Shown here: one piece after another, positions 17,553 to 25,721 of the stretch
Layout of the letters: every line of letters starts with the position of its first letter
Numbering within the stretch: the first letter of the stretch is position 1
IMG/VR virus record: IMGVR_UViG_3300048113_001094
Location: 1-35,591 of that record
Direction: 5' to 3' (one strand)
Source: a virus
Length of the DNA: 35,591 nt
Notes under the pieces: generated by a model
The model's input: the letters and a program-made list of their open reading frames with translations, nothing else
Told to the model about the DNA's origin: nothing
The model's database searches: none
Made by a program: the position numbers and the translations under genes

Positions 17553-18560
17553 ATGAGCAAAGACAAAAACAAAATGAGCGCCGAAGAAGCTAAAATGGCA
17601 AGAGCTTTAGAAGCCAAAGACGGTATTAATAGACCAACTGCCGAGTCGAATACTCCTGCAGCAAACGACATGGAAGCAGCAGTAGATTCTGCAGGTTTAG
17701 GTAGAGTTAATATGGCAAATTTTACACCAGATAAAGCACAATCTTCTGATAGTGCATTAGGATGGCATGTATTAGATCAGATTACTTTACCATCAATGGG
17801 TAAATTTTATCCTGCTGATAGCGTAATTAAAATCAGATCTGCAAGAGCAGCTGAAATTAGACACTTTTCTACAATGGATGAGAACAACTACATTGATATG
17901 GAAGAGAAGTTAAATTCAATTGTTGAATCATGTGCACAGATGACTGCTGGTAATAAAAGACTATCTTACAAAGATATTTTAGAAGAGGATAGAATTGTTC
18001 TATTACTTTCCATTAGAGATCTTACTTTTCCGGAACCAGAAAATAAGTTAATGTTATCTGGTAAAACTGAAAAGACTAAAAAGCAACAAGAGGTTGAGTT
18101 ATCAGTTAAAAACTTAGTACCATCTATTATCGATGAGGAAATAGAAAGGTATTATGATGACAAACAGAGAACGTATGTTATTAAAACTCGTTCTGCTGGT
18201 GAAATCATCATGGCACCACCAACAATTGGTGTTATGCAAGAGGTTACTCAATACTTAAAAGATCGTAATGAAAAAGAACTAGAATTTGATAAAGCATTTA
18301 TTCAAGTATTGCCTTATATCCAGAGTGACTGGAGAGTTCTAAGCCTAACAAAGATATTTCAATTAGAAGTAGATTACAAGGCATGGGATCAAAAAAAGTT
18401 TATGATTGTATATAGACTTGCTGAAAGAATGAGAATTGGTGTTCAAGCAACATTAGAAACTACCGGAGACAATGGAGAATTGGTGAAAGCCCCTCTTGAG
18501 TTCCCAGGTGGCATCAAAAGTCTTTTCATTATTTCAGATCTCGCTGGAGAATTACTTTAA
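17553..18560 (+). CDS. Baseplate hub/tail-assembly chaperone protein, T4 gp26-like
   Basis: This 335-residue protein has a disordered N-terminal third rich in Ala/Asp. A conserved core follows, starting LDQITLPSMGKFYPADSVIKI, with EIRHFSTMDENN and SYKDILEEDRIVLLLSIRDLTF. This is the pattern of the T4_baseplate (gp26) family. Later, YVIKTRSAGEIIMAPPTIGV resembles the second beta domain of the same family. The gene lies before the tape-measure-like gene, where tail assembly chaperones are found. It ends CTT TAA, and a second reading frame overlaps the end, so a +1 frameshift product of 417 residues is plausible. Confidence 0.75.
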   Translation: MSKDKNKMSAEEAKMARALEAKDGINRPTAESNTPAANDMEAAVDSAGLGRVNMANFTPDKAQSSDSALGWHVLDQITLPSMGKFYPADSVIKIRSARAAEIRHFSTMDENNYIDMEEKLNSIVESCAQMTAGNKRLSYKDILEEDRIVLLLSIRDLTFPEPENKLMLSGKTEKTKKQQEVELSVKNLVPSIIDEEIERYYDDKQRTYVIKTRSAGEIIMAPPTIGVMQEVTQYLKDRNEKELEFDKAFIQVLPYIQSDWRVLSLTKIFQLEVDYKAWDQKKFMIVYRLAERMRIGVQATLETTGDNGELVKAPLEFPGGIKSLFIISDLAGELL

Positions 18561-18807
18561 GACAAAGTTCTACCTGGGTATACATCTTAGGATGCAGCCT
18601 TCAGAGATCGAAAACATGTATTACTACGAATATTGGTATTATGTCAAGAATCTGTCGGAGTACATCAAGAATAAGAATAAGCAACAATCGGATCAACAAG
18701 AACAGGCCAACGATCAACAGAGCGCAATGAGCTCTAAGTATAAAACGCCTTCGATGCCCAAGATCCCATCTATGAAGACGCCATCGTTTAAGATGCCGAA
18801 AATGTAG
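18496..18807 (+). CDS. Overlapping +1-frame tail chaperone extension, gp51-like position
   Basis: This frame is open from 18487 to TAG 18805-18807. There is no good start in the overlap, only TTG at 18496 and then ATG at 18591, after conserved-looking sequence has begun. The part after the overlap reads FKTKFYLGIHLRMQPSEIEN, then MYYYEYWYYVKNLSEYIK. The (L)SPxEIExMPYYEYEYYV pattern is typical of short proteins that follow gp26-type genes before tape-measure genes. The tail is Lys/Pro/Ser-rich (about 75-103). I think it is made as an extension of the preceding protein by a +1 shift at CTT TAA G (18555-18561), adding 82 residues. Separate initiation remains possible. Confidence 0.7.
   Translation: MSSQVASKVFSLFQISLENYFKTKFYLGIHLRMQPSEIENMYYYEYWYYVKNLSEYIKNKNKQQSDQQEQANDQQSAMSSKYKTPSMPKIPSMKTPSFKMPKM
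18555..18561 (+). promoter_or_regulatory. Candidate programmed +1 frameshift site CTT TAA G
   Basis: The zero frame ends GGA GAA TTA CTT TAA. Slipping one base forward on CTT/TTT reads AAG and enters the downstream frame. The arrangement copies the bacterial RF2 (prfB) site CTT TGA C. GGAG lies five bases upstream of CTT, like the SD-like stimulator of prfB, though flavobacterial hosts use SD sequences weakly. Confidence 0.6.
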
Positions 18808-18808
18808 A

Positions 18809-18818
18809 GATATATAAT
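18809..18818 (+). promoter_or_regulatory. Late-type promoter motif GATATATAAT
   Basis: Exact copy one base after the stop of the chaperone extension and 71 bp before the tape-measure-like gene. A strong hairpin starts 9 bp downstream. Confidence 0.6.
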
Positions 18819-18826
18819 AAGAGTGA

Positions 18827-18856
18827 GGGGTATGTTTTCCTAAGCATACCCCTTTT
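18827..18856 (+). terminator. Intrinsic terminator or 5' hairpin
   Basis: GGGGTATG (18827-18834) / CATACCCC (18845-18852) with a 10-base loop, then TTTT. It would end the baseplate unit. Because the late motif lies just upstream, it could instead form the 5' end of the tape-measure mRNA. Confidence 0.8.
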
Positions 18857-18879
18857 CTATAAAAATAATAAGCAGCTAC

Positions 18880-21800
18880 ATGCCTAAAAAGAATTTTTTA
18901 TCATCCGCGTTTGATAAGCTTAGTGATAAACAAGGAGGTATTCTAGAGGAAATTAGTGCAAATACACTTGTTGTCGCAGAAACCTTTGAAGAAGGTGGAG
19001 AGATATTTGATAGAATAGACAGAATGGTTGAGGCCATTGAAACTATTGTTGAAAGTACTAAAAGCGGTAGCGGTGGACTTCAAGAAGCTATTGTATTAAA
19101 TTTAGTAGCACCTACACTTAAACCTATTGGTTTAGGTATGGGCTTTATTATTGATGCGTTAAACCAGGCCGAGAGTGCTGAAGATTTAACGTCAAAATTC
19201 GGTGCACTTAATGCCGGATTAGTAGTATTAGGAGATATAGGTAAATCTATATTAATGTTTGCAGCAACGATGGTAATAGGAATACCAATCTTAATGATCG
19301 CTGCAGTTACCGCCCCAGTCTGGGTTGGTGGTATATTTGTTATTATACAGGGTATTAAAATGGCAACTCAAGGCCTAAAAGAAGGCGAGTTGGATAAATT
19401 AGTAATACTCCATGCCATTGGTATATCAATTATGAGATTTGGACTAATGATGGCAGCAATGGTATTGATAGCACCCGTTGCAATTATAGGTATGTTATTT
19501 ACAGTACCTCTGATTTTAGGTGTTGTTGCAATGGCTAAGTATATAGAAGAACATTTAGGTAAAGATGCTATAGAGAACTTTAGAAATTTTAATGAAGCGA
19601 TGGTGATGTTAGGCCTAGGTTTATTAGCTATAGGACTTTCTTTAGCATTTATGGGCGTTTTCTACACACAGGTCTTTACGGGACTTGCAGTTGCAGCAGG
19701 AATTATTTTAGGGCTAGGCTTTTTATTTATGATATGGGATAAAGGATTTGGAATATCTCAGAAAAAAGCAGAGGGTTATGCAAAGGCATTAGCATTCTTA
19801 GGTCTTGGTTTAATTGGTATTGCATTAGGCTTAATGTTAATGAACGCATTTGCTGTACCAATTATGAAAGGTTTAATGGTAGCAGCACTAGTATTAGTGG
19901 TAATAGGTGGTGTATTCTGGCTCTTCCAAAAAATGGGAATTAATAAAACCATTAAGAAAACATCAGCGGGCTTAATCTTAGCTGCAGGCGCAATCTTAGC
20001 TCTTTCTGTAGCATTAGCTATTGCTAATTTAATAATGCCTGGCTTTTTAGATACATTGGGTATATTAATGGTAATTGGAGCTGTAGGGTTAACTATGTAC
20101 ATTATAGGAAATCAAATAGCTCAAATCGTAAAAGGTGCGCTTGGATTAATTATTATGGGTCTAGGTCTATTTGCATTATCAGTTGGTATTGGATTTATGA
20201 GATTGGCACTTCCAGATCCTATAGAGGGCATGGGCATGTTATTATTCATAGGTGGTTTAGCCTTAGTATTTGGAATAGCAGGTATGGCCTTTGCTAATAT
20301 AGCTTTAGGTGGGCTTGCAATGATAATTGCAGGAGTTGCATTAATAGTCTTAGGAATTGGTGTAATAGCAATGATGTCGTCATTACCTACAGTTGAAGAG
20401 GGTATTGGTATGTTATTATTAATAGGTGGTTTAGGCCTAGTATTTGGAGTTGCTGGTGCAGCAGCTGCATTTATAGCATTAGGTGCAGCCTCTATGATGG
20501 TCGCAGGTGTGGCATTAATTATTATAGGAGCAGGTGTGGCTATATTGTCAGCGGCTACTAAAGATGTAACAATGGATCAGGTTCTTGTAATGGGAGCAAT
20601 TATAGCAGGTGTTGGAGTTGCTATGGCAGCAGCTGGTTTAGCATCACCTTTAATCTTATTAGGTTCTGTTGCAATGACAGCAGCTGGAGTTGCAGTATTA
20701 GCAATCTCTGCTGGAATCGGAGCTCTAGCATTACTTAACTTTGCTAAATTAGGTACTATTTCTGAAAAAGGTAATAAGGCATTTAACTGGTCTGGTGAAA
20801 AAGGATTCTTCGGTGGTAAGAAAACTAACTTTGAAACAGCAATGGATGCCATCGCAGATGGTATGTCATTAGGACCATTGGCAATTCTAGGTATTATGGC
20901 AGGTGCGCCAACCTTGATTTTAGCAGGAGCTGCATTAACAGGTATTGCATTAGGACTTAGAGTATTTACAGCAGTTATAGGAGATGTTGATTTACCTAAA
21001 CTAAGTGATAATGTAAAAATGATCGTGGCAGGTCTAGCAGATACATTTGCCGATGTTGGTAGAAAATACCCAGGAGGTGGCGGTGGAATTCTAGCTGCTT
21101 TAACTGGAAGTGGTGGTGATAAATCAGTCGTAGCACAAGGTATTTCTGCAGTTGGTGGAATGGGTAAAGCACTTACTGGTATTGCAAAGGGTGTTCAAGC
21201 CATGGCAATGCTTAAATTCCCAACAGGATTTGATAAAGACGGTAATCCAACAGGATTTGAAACTATAGATCTAACAAGCGCAGTACCAAACTTAATTGCC
21301 AATACTAAATTAATAGTAACAGGTTTAAGTTCTGCATTTGCAGAAGTTGGAGAATCTAGTGCTGCTCAAGGTAGTTCATGGTTTAGTTCTTCTGCTTATG
21401 AAAAAGGTATTGATGTTGTTAGACAGATGGGTACTCCGCTATTTAATTTAGCAAAAGGTGTACAGTCTATGGCAATGCTTAAATTCCCAACTGGATTTGA
21501 TAAGGACGGTAACGCAACAGGATATAAATCAATTGGAGACGTAGATACTTTAGTTGCTAAACTTGCTAAGAATACAAAAGCACTTATTATAGGTTTAGCT
21601 GGAGTATTTGAAGAAGTTGGAGCATCTGGTGTCGGCAGCGGAGGAGGATGGTTCTCTTCATCTAATTTTGAAAAGGGTGCTGAAATAGCATTACAACTAG
21701 CAGATCCTTATTCTTCATTAGCAGATGCAGTAGAATCTGTAGCTAAACTTACAGAAGGTATCACAGACCCTGTATTACTTAGAGAGAAAGTTACGTCTTT

Positions 21801-22947
21801 AGTAGAAACTATTACAGTAATAGGTGGTTTCTGGACAGAATCATTTTTTAATGGTGTTAATGCTGCACGTAATGTTAAAGAACCTTATAGTATTTTAGCA
21901 GCAACAACTACAGATGTTACTACAATTACAAGTGCAATTTCAGACGGAGCAGAAGTTAGAGAAAAGGTATCAGCTATGATAGAGTCTATTGTTGGAACTA
22001 ATGATGATGGCATAGATATGGGTGCTAAAACTAAATTAATCCATGCAATTGGATGGACTTATGGAAAATTAGGAGTTGCAATACCTTTAATAGTTACTGC
22101 AATTACTCAATTCACTGTTGAAAAAGGTAAAGCGTTTGCATCAATTTTTGGTGGTGAGACTCCAGCCGAAATGTATGAAGCAAAGAATAAAATGCTTAGA
22201 ACATTAGCAATGTCTTATATGAGAATGGCGGTTGCTATTCCAATGATTGTAGCATCAGTTAATACTGTATCTGCAGAACCAATGAATGAGTTTACTAAAC
22301 TCTATGGTGGTGTAACTAACGATGTTGAAATTTTAGCAGCTAAAAGTACTTTATTTGAAGCAGTCGGTACATCTTATCAGAAAATAGGTAGTGCAGCCCC
22401 TCAAATTGCTAGTGCTGTAAATGGTACTAGTCTAGAACAAATGCAAGGATGGACTGGCATGTTTATCGGTGATGTTGGATTCTTAAGACCTATTGCAGGT
22501 TACAACGCACAAACAGAACTTTGGAGTACAATCGGAAACTCTCTTACAATGGGAGCCACTGCATTCCCTCAGATCTCAGCCGGTATAAACGCAGTAGACT
22601 ATAATAAATTAGTAGAGTCTAGAAGAATGTTTGAAGCATTAGGAGTTCTTGCTGAAGGCGGCGAACCTGCAGATATACTTGCAGCGATGGGAGAGTCTTT
22701 AGAAATTGCAATGCAACGTTTAGCAGATATTCTAATGGAATTCCAGGACTCAGTCGGAGATGCTCAAGCAGGTCAAGAAGGTCTGTTAGAGAAAATGATG
22801 AGCATACCAGGTCAATTAGTTGGAGGTGTAGTTGATGGATTTACTGGCGGCGGTGGCAGCAACTCAGATGATATTAATAGATTAATTAGAGTTTTAACTT
22901 CGAAAGGTGTTAAAATTAATAACTTACCAGATGAATTCACACGCTAG
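18880..22947 (+). CDS. Tape-measure-like tail protein with many hydrophobic segments
   Basis: This is the longest gene in the window (1355 residues). After a polar helical N-terminus (1-70), residues about 95-690 contain a long series of Gly/Ala/Ile-rich hydrophobic segments of membrane-segment character. Tape measure proteins, which fill the tail tube and enter the host membrane, often look like this. Residues about 690-1000 contain an imperfect duplication with MAMLKFPTGFDKDGN at bases 21202 and 21469, 89 residues apart. The C-terminal quarter is soluble and helical, ending in a Gly-rich linker and DDINRLIRVLTSKGVKI. Its position after the gp26-like chaperone supports the role; T4 gp29 is much shorter (590). 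A membrane complex is an alternative. Confidence 0.8.
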   Translation: MPKKNFLSSAFDKLSDKQGGILEEISANTLVVAETFEEGGEIFDRIDRMVEAIETIVESTKSGSGGLQEAIVLNLVAPTLKPIGLGMGFIIDALNQAESAEDLTSKFGALNAGLVVLGDIGKSILMFAATMVIGIPILMIAAVTAPVWVGGIFVIIQGIKMATQGLKEGELDKLVILHAIGISIMRFGLMMAAMVLIAPVAIIGMLFTVPLILGVVAMAKYIEEHLGKDAIENFRNFNEAMVMLGLGLLAIGLSLAFMGVFYTQVFTGLAVAAGIILGLGFLFMIWDKGFGISQKKAEGYAKALAFLGLGLIGIALGLMLMNAFAVPIMKGLMVAALVLVVIGGVFWLFQKMGINKTIKKTSAGLILAAGAILALSVALAIANLIMPGFLDTLGILMVIGAVGLTMYIIGNQIAQIVKGALGLIIMGLGLFALSVGIGFMRLALPDPIEGMGMLLFIGGLALVFGIAGMAFANIALGGLAMIIAGVALIVLGIGVIAMMSSLPTVEEGIGMLLLIGGLGLVFGVAGAAAAFIALGAASMMVAGVALIIIGAGVAILSAATKDVTMDQVLVMGAIIAGVGVAMAAAGLASPLILLGSVAMTAAGVAVLAISAGIGALALLNFAKLGTISEKGNKAFNWSGEKGFFGGKKTNFETAMDAIADGMSLGPLAILGIMAGAPTLILAGAALTGIALGLRVFTAVIGDVDLPKLSDNVKMIVAGLADTFADVGRKYPGGGGGILAALTGSGGDKSVVAQGISAVGGMGKALTGIAKGVQAMAMLKFPTGFDKDGNPTGFETIDLTSAVPNLIANTKLIVTGLSSAFAEVGESSAAQGSSWFSSSAYEKGIDVVRQMGTPLFNLAKGVQSMAMLKFPTGFDKDGNATGYKSIGDVDTLVAKLAKNTKALIIGLAGVFEEVGASGVGSGGGWFSSSNFEKGAEIALQLADPYSSLADAVESVAKLTEGITDPVLLREKVTSLVETITVIGGFWTESFFNGVNAARNVKEPYSILAATTTDVTTITSAISDGAEVREKVSAMIESIVGTNDDGIDMGAKTKLIHAIGWTYGKLGVAIPLIVTAITQFTVEKGKAFASIFGGETPAEMYEAKNKMLRTLAMSYMRMAVAIPMIVASVNTVSAEPMNEFTKLYGGVTNDVEILAAKSTLFEAVGTSYQKIGSAAPQIASAVNGTSLEQMQGWTGMFIGDVGFLRPIAGYNAQTELWSTIGNSLTMGATAFPQISAGINAVDYNKLVESRRMFEALGVLAEGGEPADILAAMGESLEIAMQRLADILMEFQDSVGDAQAGQEGLLEKMMSIPGQLVGGVVDGFTGGGGSNSDDINRLIRVLTSKGVKINNLPDEFTR

Positions 22948-22997
22948 GTAATAAACTATTTGTAAAACTCACGTATAAGTACTAAACAGATTAATTT

Positions 22998-23318
22998 ATG
23001 ATAACCAGTACAACATCACATTACACGAGTTCAACTATTAATTCAGCAACTTACAATTTTACAGATAAGACATTGACTGTTGTTTTTAAATGGGCAACTT
23101 ATGTCTATGAAGCAGTAGATCTAGATACATGGAATAAATTTAACTCAGCAGATTCTCAAGGCAAAGCACTTAACGATTATATTAAGGGTGAATTTGAATA
23201 CGCTAAGTATGAAGAAAGGGTTATTAAAGCTGAACTTAGCGGGTTAGTTAAAAACATTACAGCTCCTGGTAGTCTATTAAATGAACTACCTCCCTCAGAC
23301 TATCAAATGGGCAATTAA
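22998..23318 (+). CDS. KTSC-domain protein
   Basis: This 106-residue protein has a KTSC-type domain at about residues 6-68: the opening SSTINSATYNFTDKTLTVVF, then YVYEAVDLDTWNKF and SQGKALNDYI. This matches the family pattern of S-S-x-I-x-x-x-x-Y, then L-x-V-x-F, Y-x-Y-x-x-V and an S-x-G-x-x-x-N-x-x-I end. Proteins of this family are small and often phage or plasmid encoded; I know of no firm function. It is co-directional with the tail genes, 50 bp after the tape-measure-like gene. Confidence 0.75.
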   Translation: MITSTTSHYTSSTINSATYNFTDKTLTVVFKWATYVYEAVDLDTWNKFNSADSQGKALNDYIKGEFEYAKYEERVIKAELSGLVKNITAPGSLLNELPPSDYQMGN

Positions 23319-23328
23319 TAATTTTATT

Positions 23329-23568
23329 ATGACAAAAGCAAGCATTGTACAAAGACTATTAGACGAAAAGCAAATTACTGCAGAAGAGGCAGTGGTTTTA
23401 TTACAGGGTGAAGTTGTAAATATTCCAATGTATACTCCTAACCCGTATTATGATGCTCCTAATACAACGCCCCCACCAGTATGGTGTTCTACAGATACTT
23501 TCAATACTCCAGCAACAGGAGATAGTTGGGAATACCGTGACACTAAGTTTACTCCACCTAAAGATTAA
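23329..23568 (+). CDS. Small hypothetical protein (79 aa)
   Basis: The frame can be extended to an ATG at 23281, but that would overlap the KTSC gene by 38 bp. The ATG at 23329, 10 bp after that stop, is the better start. The product has a helical N-terminus (ASIVQRLLDEKQITAEEAVV, resembling a short winged-helix-like or tail-lysozyme-linker helix pair). Its C-terminal part is rich in Pro/Thr/Tyr/Trp (YTPNPYYDAP, TPPPVWCS). I recognise no family. Confidence 0.65.
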   Translation: MTKASIVQRLLDEKQITAEEAVVLLQGEVVNIPMYTPNPYYDAPNTTPPPVWCSTDTFNTPATGDSWEYRDTKFTPPKD

Positions 23569-23586
23569 TTACTAATTAACATTCTA

Positions 23587-23754
23587 ATGAAAAAGTCTAA
23601 ACGCCCAGAGGCGGCTTATGACTCCGACGAAAGTCGTAAAAAAGCACTGCAGTTCAAGAAGCGTAAACAACGCAATAAGGAACCTAAACTTAATTTTAAG
23701 AATATTAAATCTATTAACGACTTAGAAGACTATGAAGATGAATATAATTTCTGA
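23587..23754 (+). CDS. Small basic hypothetical protein (55 aa)
   Basis: ATG 23587-23589 opens a 55-codon frame to TGA 23752-23754. The N-terminal half is strongly basic (KKSKRPEAAY, KKALQFKKRKQRNKEPK) and the C-terminal 15 residues are acidic, so it probably binds nucleic acid. It overlaps the next gene by 17-23 bp. Composition and packing support it; no family is known to me. Confidence 0.6.
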   Translation: MKKSKRPEAAYDSDESRKKALQFKKRKQRNKEPKLNFKNIKSINDLEDYEDEYNF

Positions 23755-23986
23755 TAAACCACTAATATTAGATTATTCACATTTAAGTGAAATAGGATTT
23801 TACCACATGCATGTCTCGGCCATTTTAAAGGACCGTAATGACATGTCAAAAGGAGTTAACGGATTATGCAGGGCTGGCGCGTTTGGCCGACTGGCACACA
23901 TCCTTCAGCTAGCTGGAGCTCCTGAACCTATTATTCTTAATGTTATTAATGATCCAGAAGCAGAATTGGCCTATGAGCTTGCATAA
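23732..23986 (+). CDS. Hypothetical protein (84 aa)
   Basis: The start at 23732 (or ATG 23738) overlaps the previous gene in another frame. The 84-residue product begins MKMNIISDKPLILDYSHLSE and contains GLCRAGAFGRLAHILQLAG, a Gly/Ala-rich helix. No signal peptide, membrane segment or recognised family. Tight overlaps on both sides argue that it is a translated gene. Confidence 0.6.
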   Translation: MKMNIISDKPLILDYSHLSEIGFYHMHVSAILKDRNDMSKGVNGLCRAGAFGRLAHILQLAGAPEPIILNVINDPEAELAYELA

Positions 23987-24089
23987 ACCACAATATCCTG
24001 TGTTAATATTCTGGGAAGAATCCTGGAATTATACCCGAGAAGGTATAAAAGATGACGATAGTGAAACAATTATACCCGAAAAGGTATAA
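23973..24089 (+). CDS. Very small hypothetical protein (38 aa)
   Basis: ATG 23973 lies inside the end of the preceding gene and the frame ends at TAA 24087-24089. The 38-residue product (start MSLHKPQYPVLIFWEESWNY) is Trp/Tyr-rich. The frame covers the whole gap, including both palindromes, and its stop is the last three bases of the second palindrome. It may be a leader peptide or an accidental frame. Confidence 0.4.
   Translation: MSLHKPQYPVLIFWEESWNYTREGIKDDDSETIIPEKV
24029..24089 (+). promoter_or_regulatory. Two 20-bp palindromes upstream of the Fpg-like gene
   Basis: TTATACC-CGAGAA-GGTATAA (24029-24048) and TTATACC-CGAAAA-GGTATAA (24070-24089) are spaced 41 bp start to start, about four DNA turns. 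They could be operators for a dimeric repressor, or matching RNA hairpins with 6-base loops in the leader of the glycosylase gene, whose start is 18 bp downstream. Confidence 0.6.
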
Positions 24090-24107
24090 CTATTAAATCA
24101 CACTATT

Positions 24108-24935
24108 ATGCCAGAGTTAGCAGAACTCAAGTTCACATCAGATTACGTCAATCAAGTATCAGAAGGAGCTACTTATGTTAGAGTAGAAAAGAATCCTGTA
24201 CATAAATGCGATGATTTAGATATTCCATTTGAATCATTTAAAATTAAGGCTAAATCAAAAGGTAAAGAAATGGTGCTTTACTTTTTAGATGAAAATTCAG
24301 ATAAATTTATTCCTGTTAGAATTACAATGGGAATGTCTGGTCACTTTAAGCTAACTAATACTGGAGATGAAGCAAAACATGCACACCTTAAATTTTATCG
24401 TAAAGACGGAACTACATTATCATTTGTAGATGTTAGGCGTTTTGGTAAATGGAAACAAGGTTTAGTATGGTCTGATAATAGAGGTCCAGACCCAACTACA
24501 GAATACAAAGCATTTTGGGATAATGTTATGACTAACTTGACTAAACTTAAGAAGCCACTTTATGAAATGTTAATGGATCAAAAATATTTCAATGGTATTG
24601 GCAATTACTTAAGAGCTGAAATTATTTTTAGAGCCGGAGATGTAGATCCATTCTTACCAGCTGGCATGCAATTCGCAAGATACCCTAAGCTCTTAGATCT
24701 ATGCCGTGATATTCCACTTCTAGCGTATGCTAAAGGCGGTGGAAGCATAAAGGATTGGGATAATCCATTTGGAGACGAGGCTATCCAAGAACGCTTTATG
24801 TTGTGTTATGGCAATGCTAAAATGTCAAAGAGAAAAGATAGAAATGGTAGAACATTTTGGTATGATAAGAAATGGGATGAGGTACCAACAAGTAGAGATG
24901 ATTTAAAAGATTTTTTATATGCCACTAGAAGCTAA
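24108..24935 (+). CDS. Fpg/Nei-family DNA glycosylase
   Basis: This 275-residue protein would excise oxidised bases from DNA and nick the abasic site. It begins MPELAE, keeping catalytic Pro2 and Glu3 after Met removal. Other matches are MGMSGHF (74-80, the L/MGMSG motif) and VDVRRFGKW (107-115). The helix-two-turn-helix spans about 156-182, with DQKYFNGIGNYLRAEIIF. At the C-terminus the usual four-Cys zinc finger is missing: only Cys233 remains, and GRTFWYDKKW (247-256) takes the place of the finger tip with its conserved Arg. This looks like a zincless-finger variant, as in some Nei-like proteins. Overlaps the next gene by 17 bp. Uncommon in T4-like phages as far as I know. Confidence 0.9.
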   Translation: MPELAELKFTSDYVNQVSEGATYVRVEKNPVHKCDDLDIPFESFKIKAKSKGKEMVLYFLDENSDKFIPVRITMGMSGHFKLTNTGDEAKHAHLKFYRKDGTTLSFVDVRRFGKWKQGLVWSDNRGPDPTTEYKAFWDNVMTNLTKLKKPLYEMLMDQKYFNGIGNYLRAEIIFRAGDVDPFLPAGMQFARYPKLLDLCRDIPLLAYAKGGGSIKDWDNPFGDEAIQERFMLCYGNAKMSKRKDRNGRTFWYDKKWDEVPTSRDDLKDFLYATRS

Positions 24936-25104
24936 AGGTTGGCTAGACGAAAACGAATGGCCGGATTTAGCGGTGGATAGCGATGCATTTTCACATTATA
25001 CTAAAATGAGCCAGATTATGGAACAATATGCAAGAGAATATCATGCAGATAAATTAGAACAAGCTCGAAAGAGAGAAGAAACACAATTTAAGAAATTTTT
25101 ATGA
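24919..25104 (+). CDS. Small hypothetical protein (61 aa)
   Basis: The start overlaps the glycosylase end by 17 bp and its stop overlaps the next ATG (ATGA). The 61-residue product begins with a Trp/Asp-rich stretch (GWLDENEWPDLAVDSDAF) and ends in a charged helix (YAREYHADKLEQARKREE). No recognised family. Overlaps on both sides suggest translational coupling. Confidence 0.6.
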   Translation: MPLEAKGWLDENEWPDLAVDSDAFSHYTKMSQIMEQYAREYHADKLEQARKREETQFKKFL

Positions 25105-25721
25105 GTAAGAAAGAAAGAATGCAAAACCTAATAGTTATTGGACATCCGGATGAGGGATCGTTTTGCTATAATGGTATTTATAGAACTCTTAAGAAAACTC
25201 TTTTAGATACGCCAGGGTATTTAAACGAAGTAGAATGTATTGAATTATACAGTGACAGTTTTGCTAGACCAAGAACAGATCTTATTAAAAAATACAAAGA
25301 GCTAGTTCAATGGGCAGATCGTATCTACTTTATCTCTCCAGTATGGTGGTTTAGATTAACGCCTAGAATGGAGATTTTCTTTGATGAAGTGTTAACTCCA
25401 GGGTATGCATATCAATTTGTACCAGTGGTAGGCCCGTATGCTTATCCTAAGCCATTCCTAAGCGACAAAAAGGTAAGAACATACATTACACACGGTGCTC
25501 CTGCACTACCTGTTAGAACTCTTTATTTAAACTCACCTAAATTAAGATTAGTGATGGGAGTATTTACATTTGTATTCGGATGGAGACTATCATTATGGAG
25601 AAAATGCAAACAATTCTGGTCTGTACCGTTTGTATCTAATAAAAAGAGAGAACAATATTTAGAAACAGTTCGAAAAGATATTGTAAAAGACTTAAAGCAA
25701 CATCAAATAAAACAAAAATGA
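25101..25721 (+). CDS. NAD(P)H-quinone oxidoreductase-like flavoprotein
   Basis: This 206-residue protein has the flavodoxin-like fold of the NQO1/MdaB/KefF family, which reduces quinones by two electrons using FMN or FAD. Visible are the first strand and phosphate loop (LIVIGHPDEGSFCYNGI, about 9-25), the strand-3 segment (ADRIYFISPVWWFRLTPRME), then FFDEVLTPGYAYQF and the strand-4 loop YITHGAP. A basic C-terminal extension follows (about 185-206). A redox enzyme is an unusual cargo for a lytic phage, and its role in infection is unknown. It could supply reducing power or blunt quinone/oxidative stress, which would fit the adjacent oxidised-base glycosylase; this link is inference. Confidence 0.82.
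   Translation: MSKKERMQNLIVIGHPDEGSFCYNGIYRTLKKTLLDTPGYLNEVECIELYSDSFARPRTDLIKKYKELVQWADRIYFISPVWWFRLTPRMEIFFDEVLTPGYAYQFVPVVGPYAYPKPFLSDKKVRTYITHGAPALPVRTLYLNSPKLRLVMGVFTFVFGWRLSLWRKCKQFWSVPFVSNKKREQYLETVRKDIVKDLKQHQIKQK

Noticed and set aside
19776-20852. Minus-strand frames with Pro/Ala/Ile repeats
   Set aside because: They mirror the hydrophobic Gly/Ala/Ile segments of the tape-measure-like protein and have no start context of their own.
23281-23328. Earlier start for the 79-residue protein
   Set aside because: It would overlap the KTSC gene end by 38 bp and add a short segment without family support. ATG 23329 follows the stop by 10 bp.
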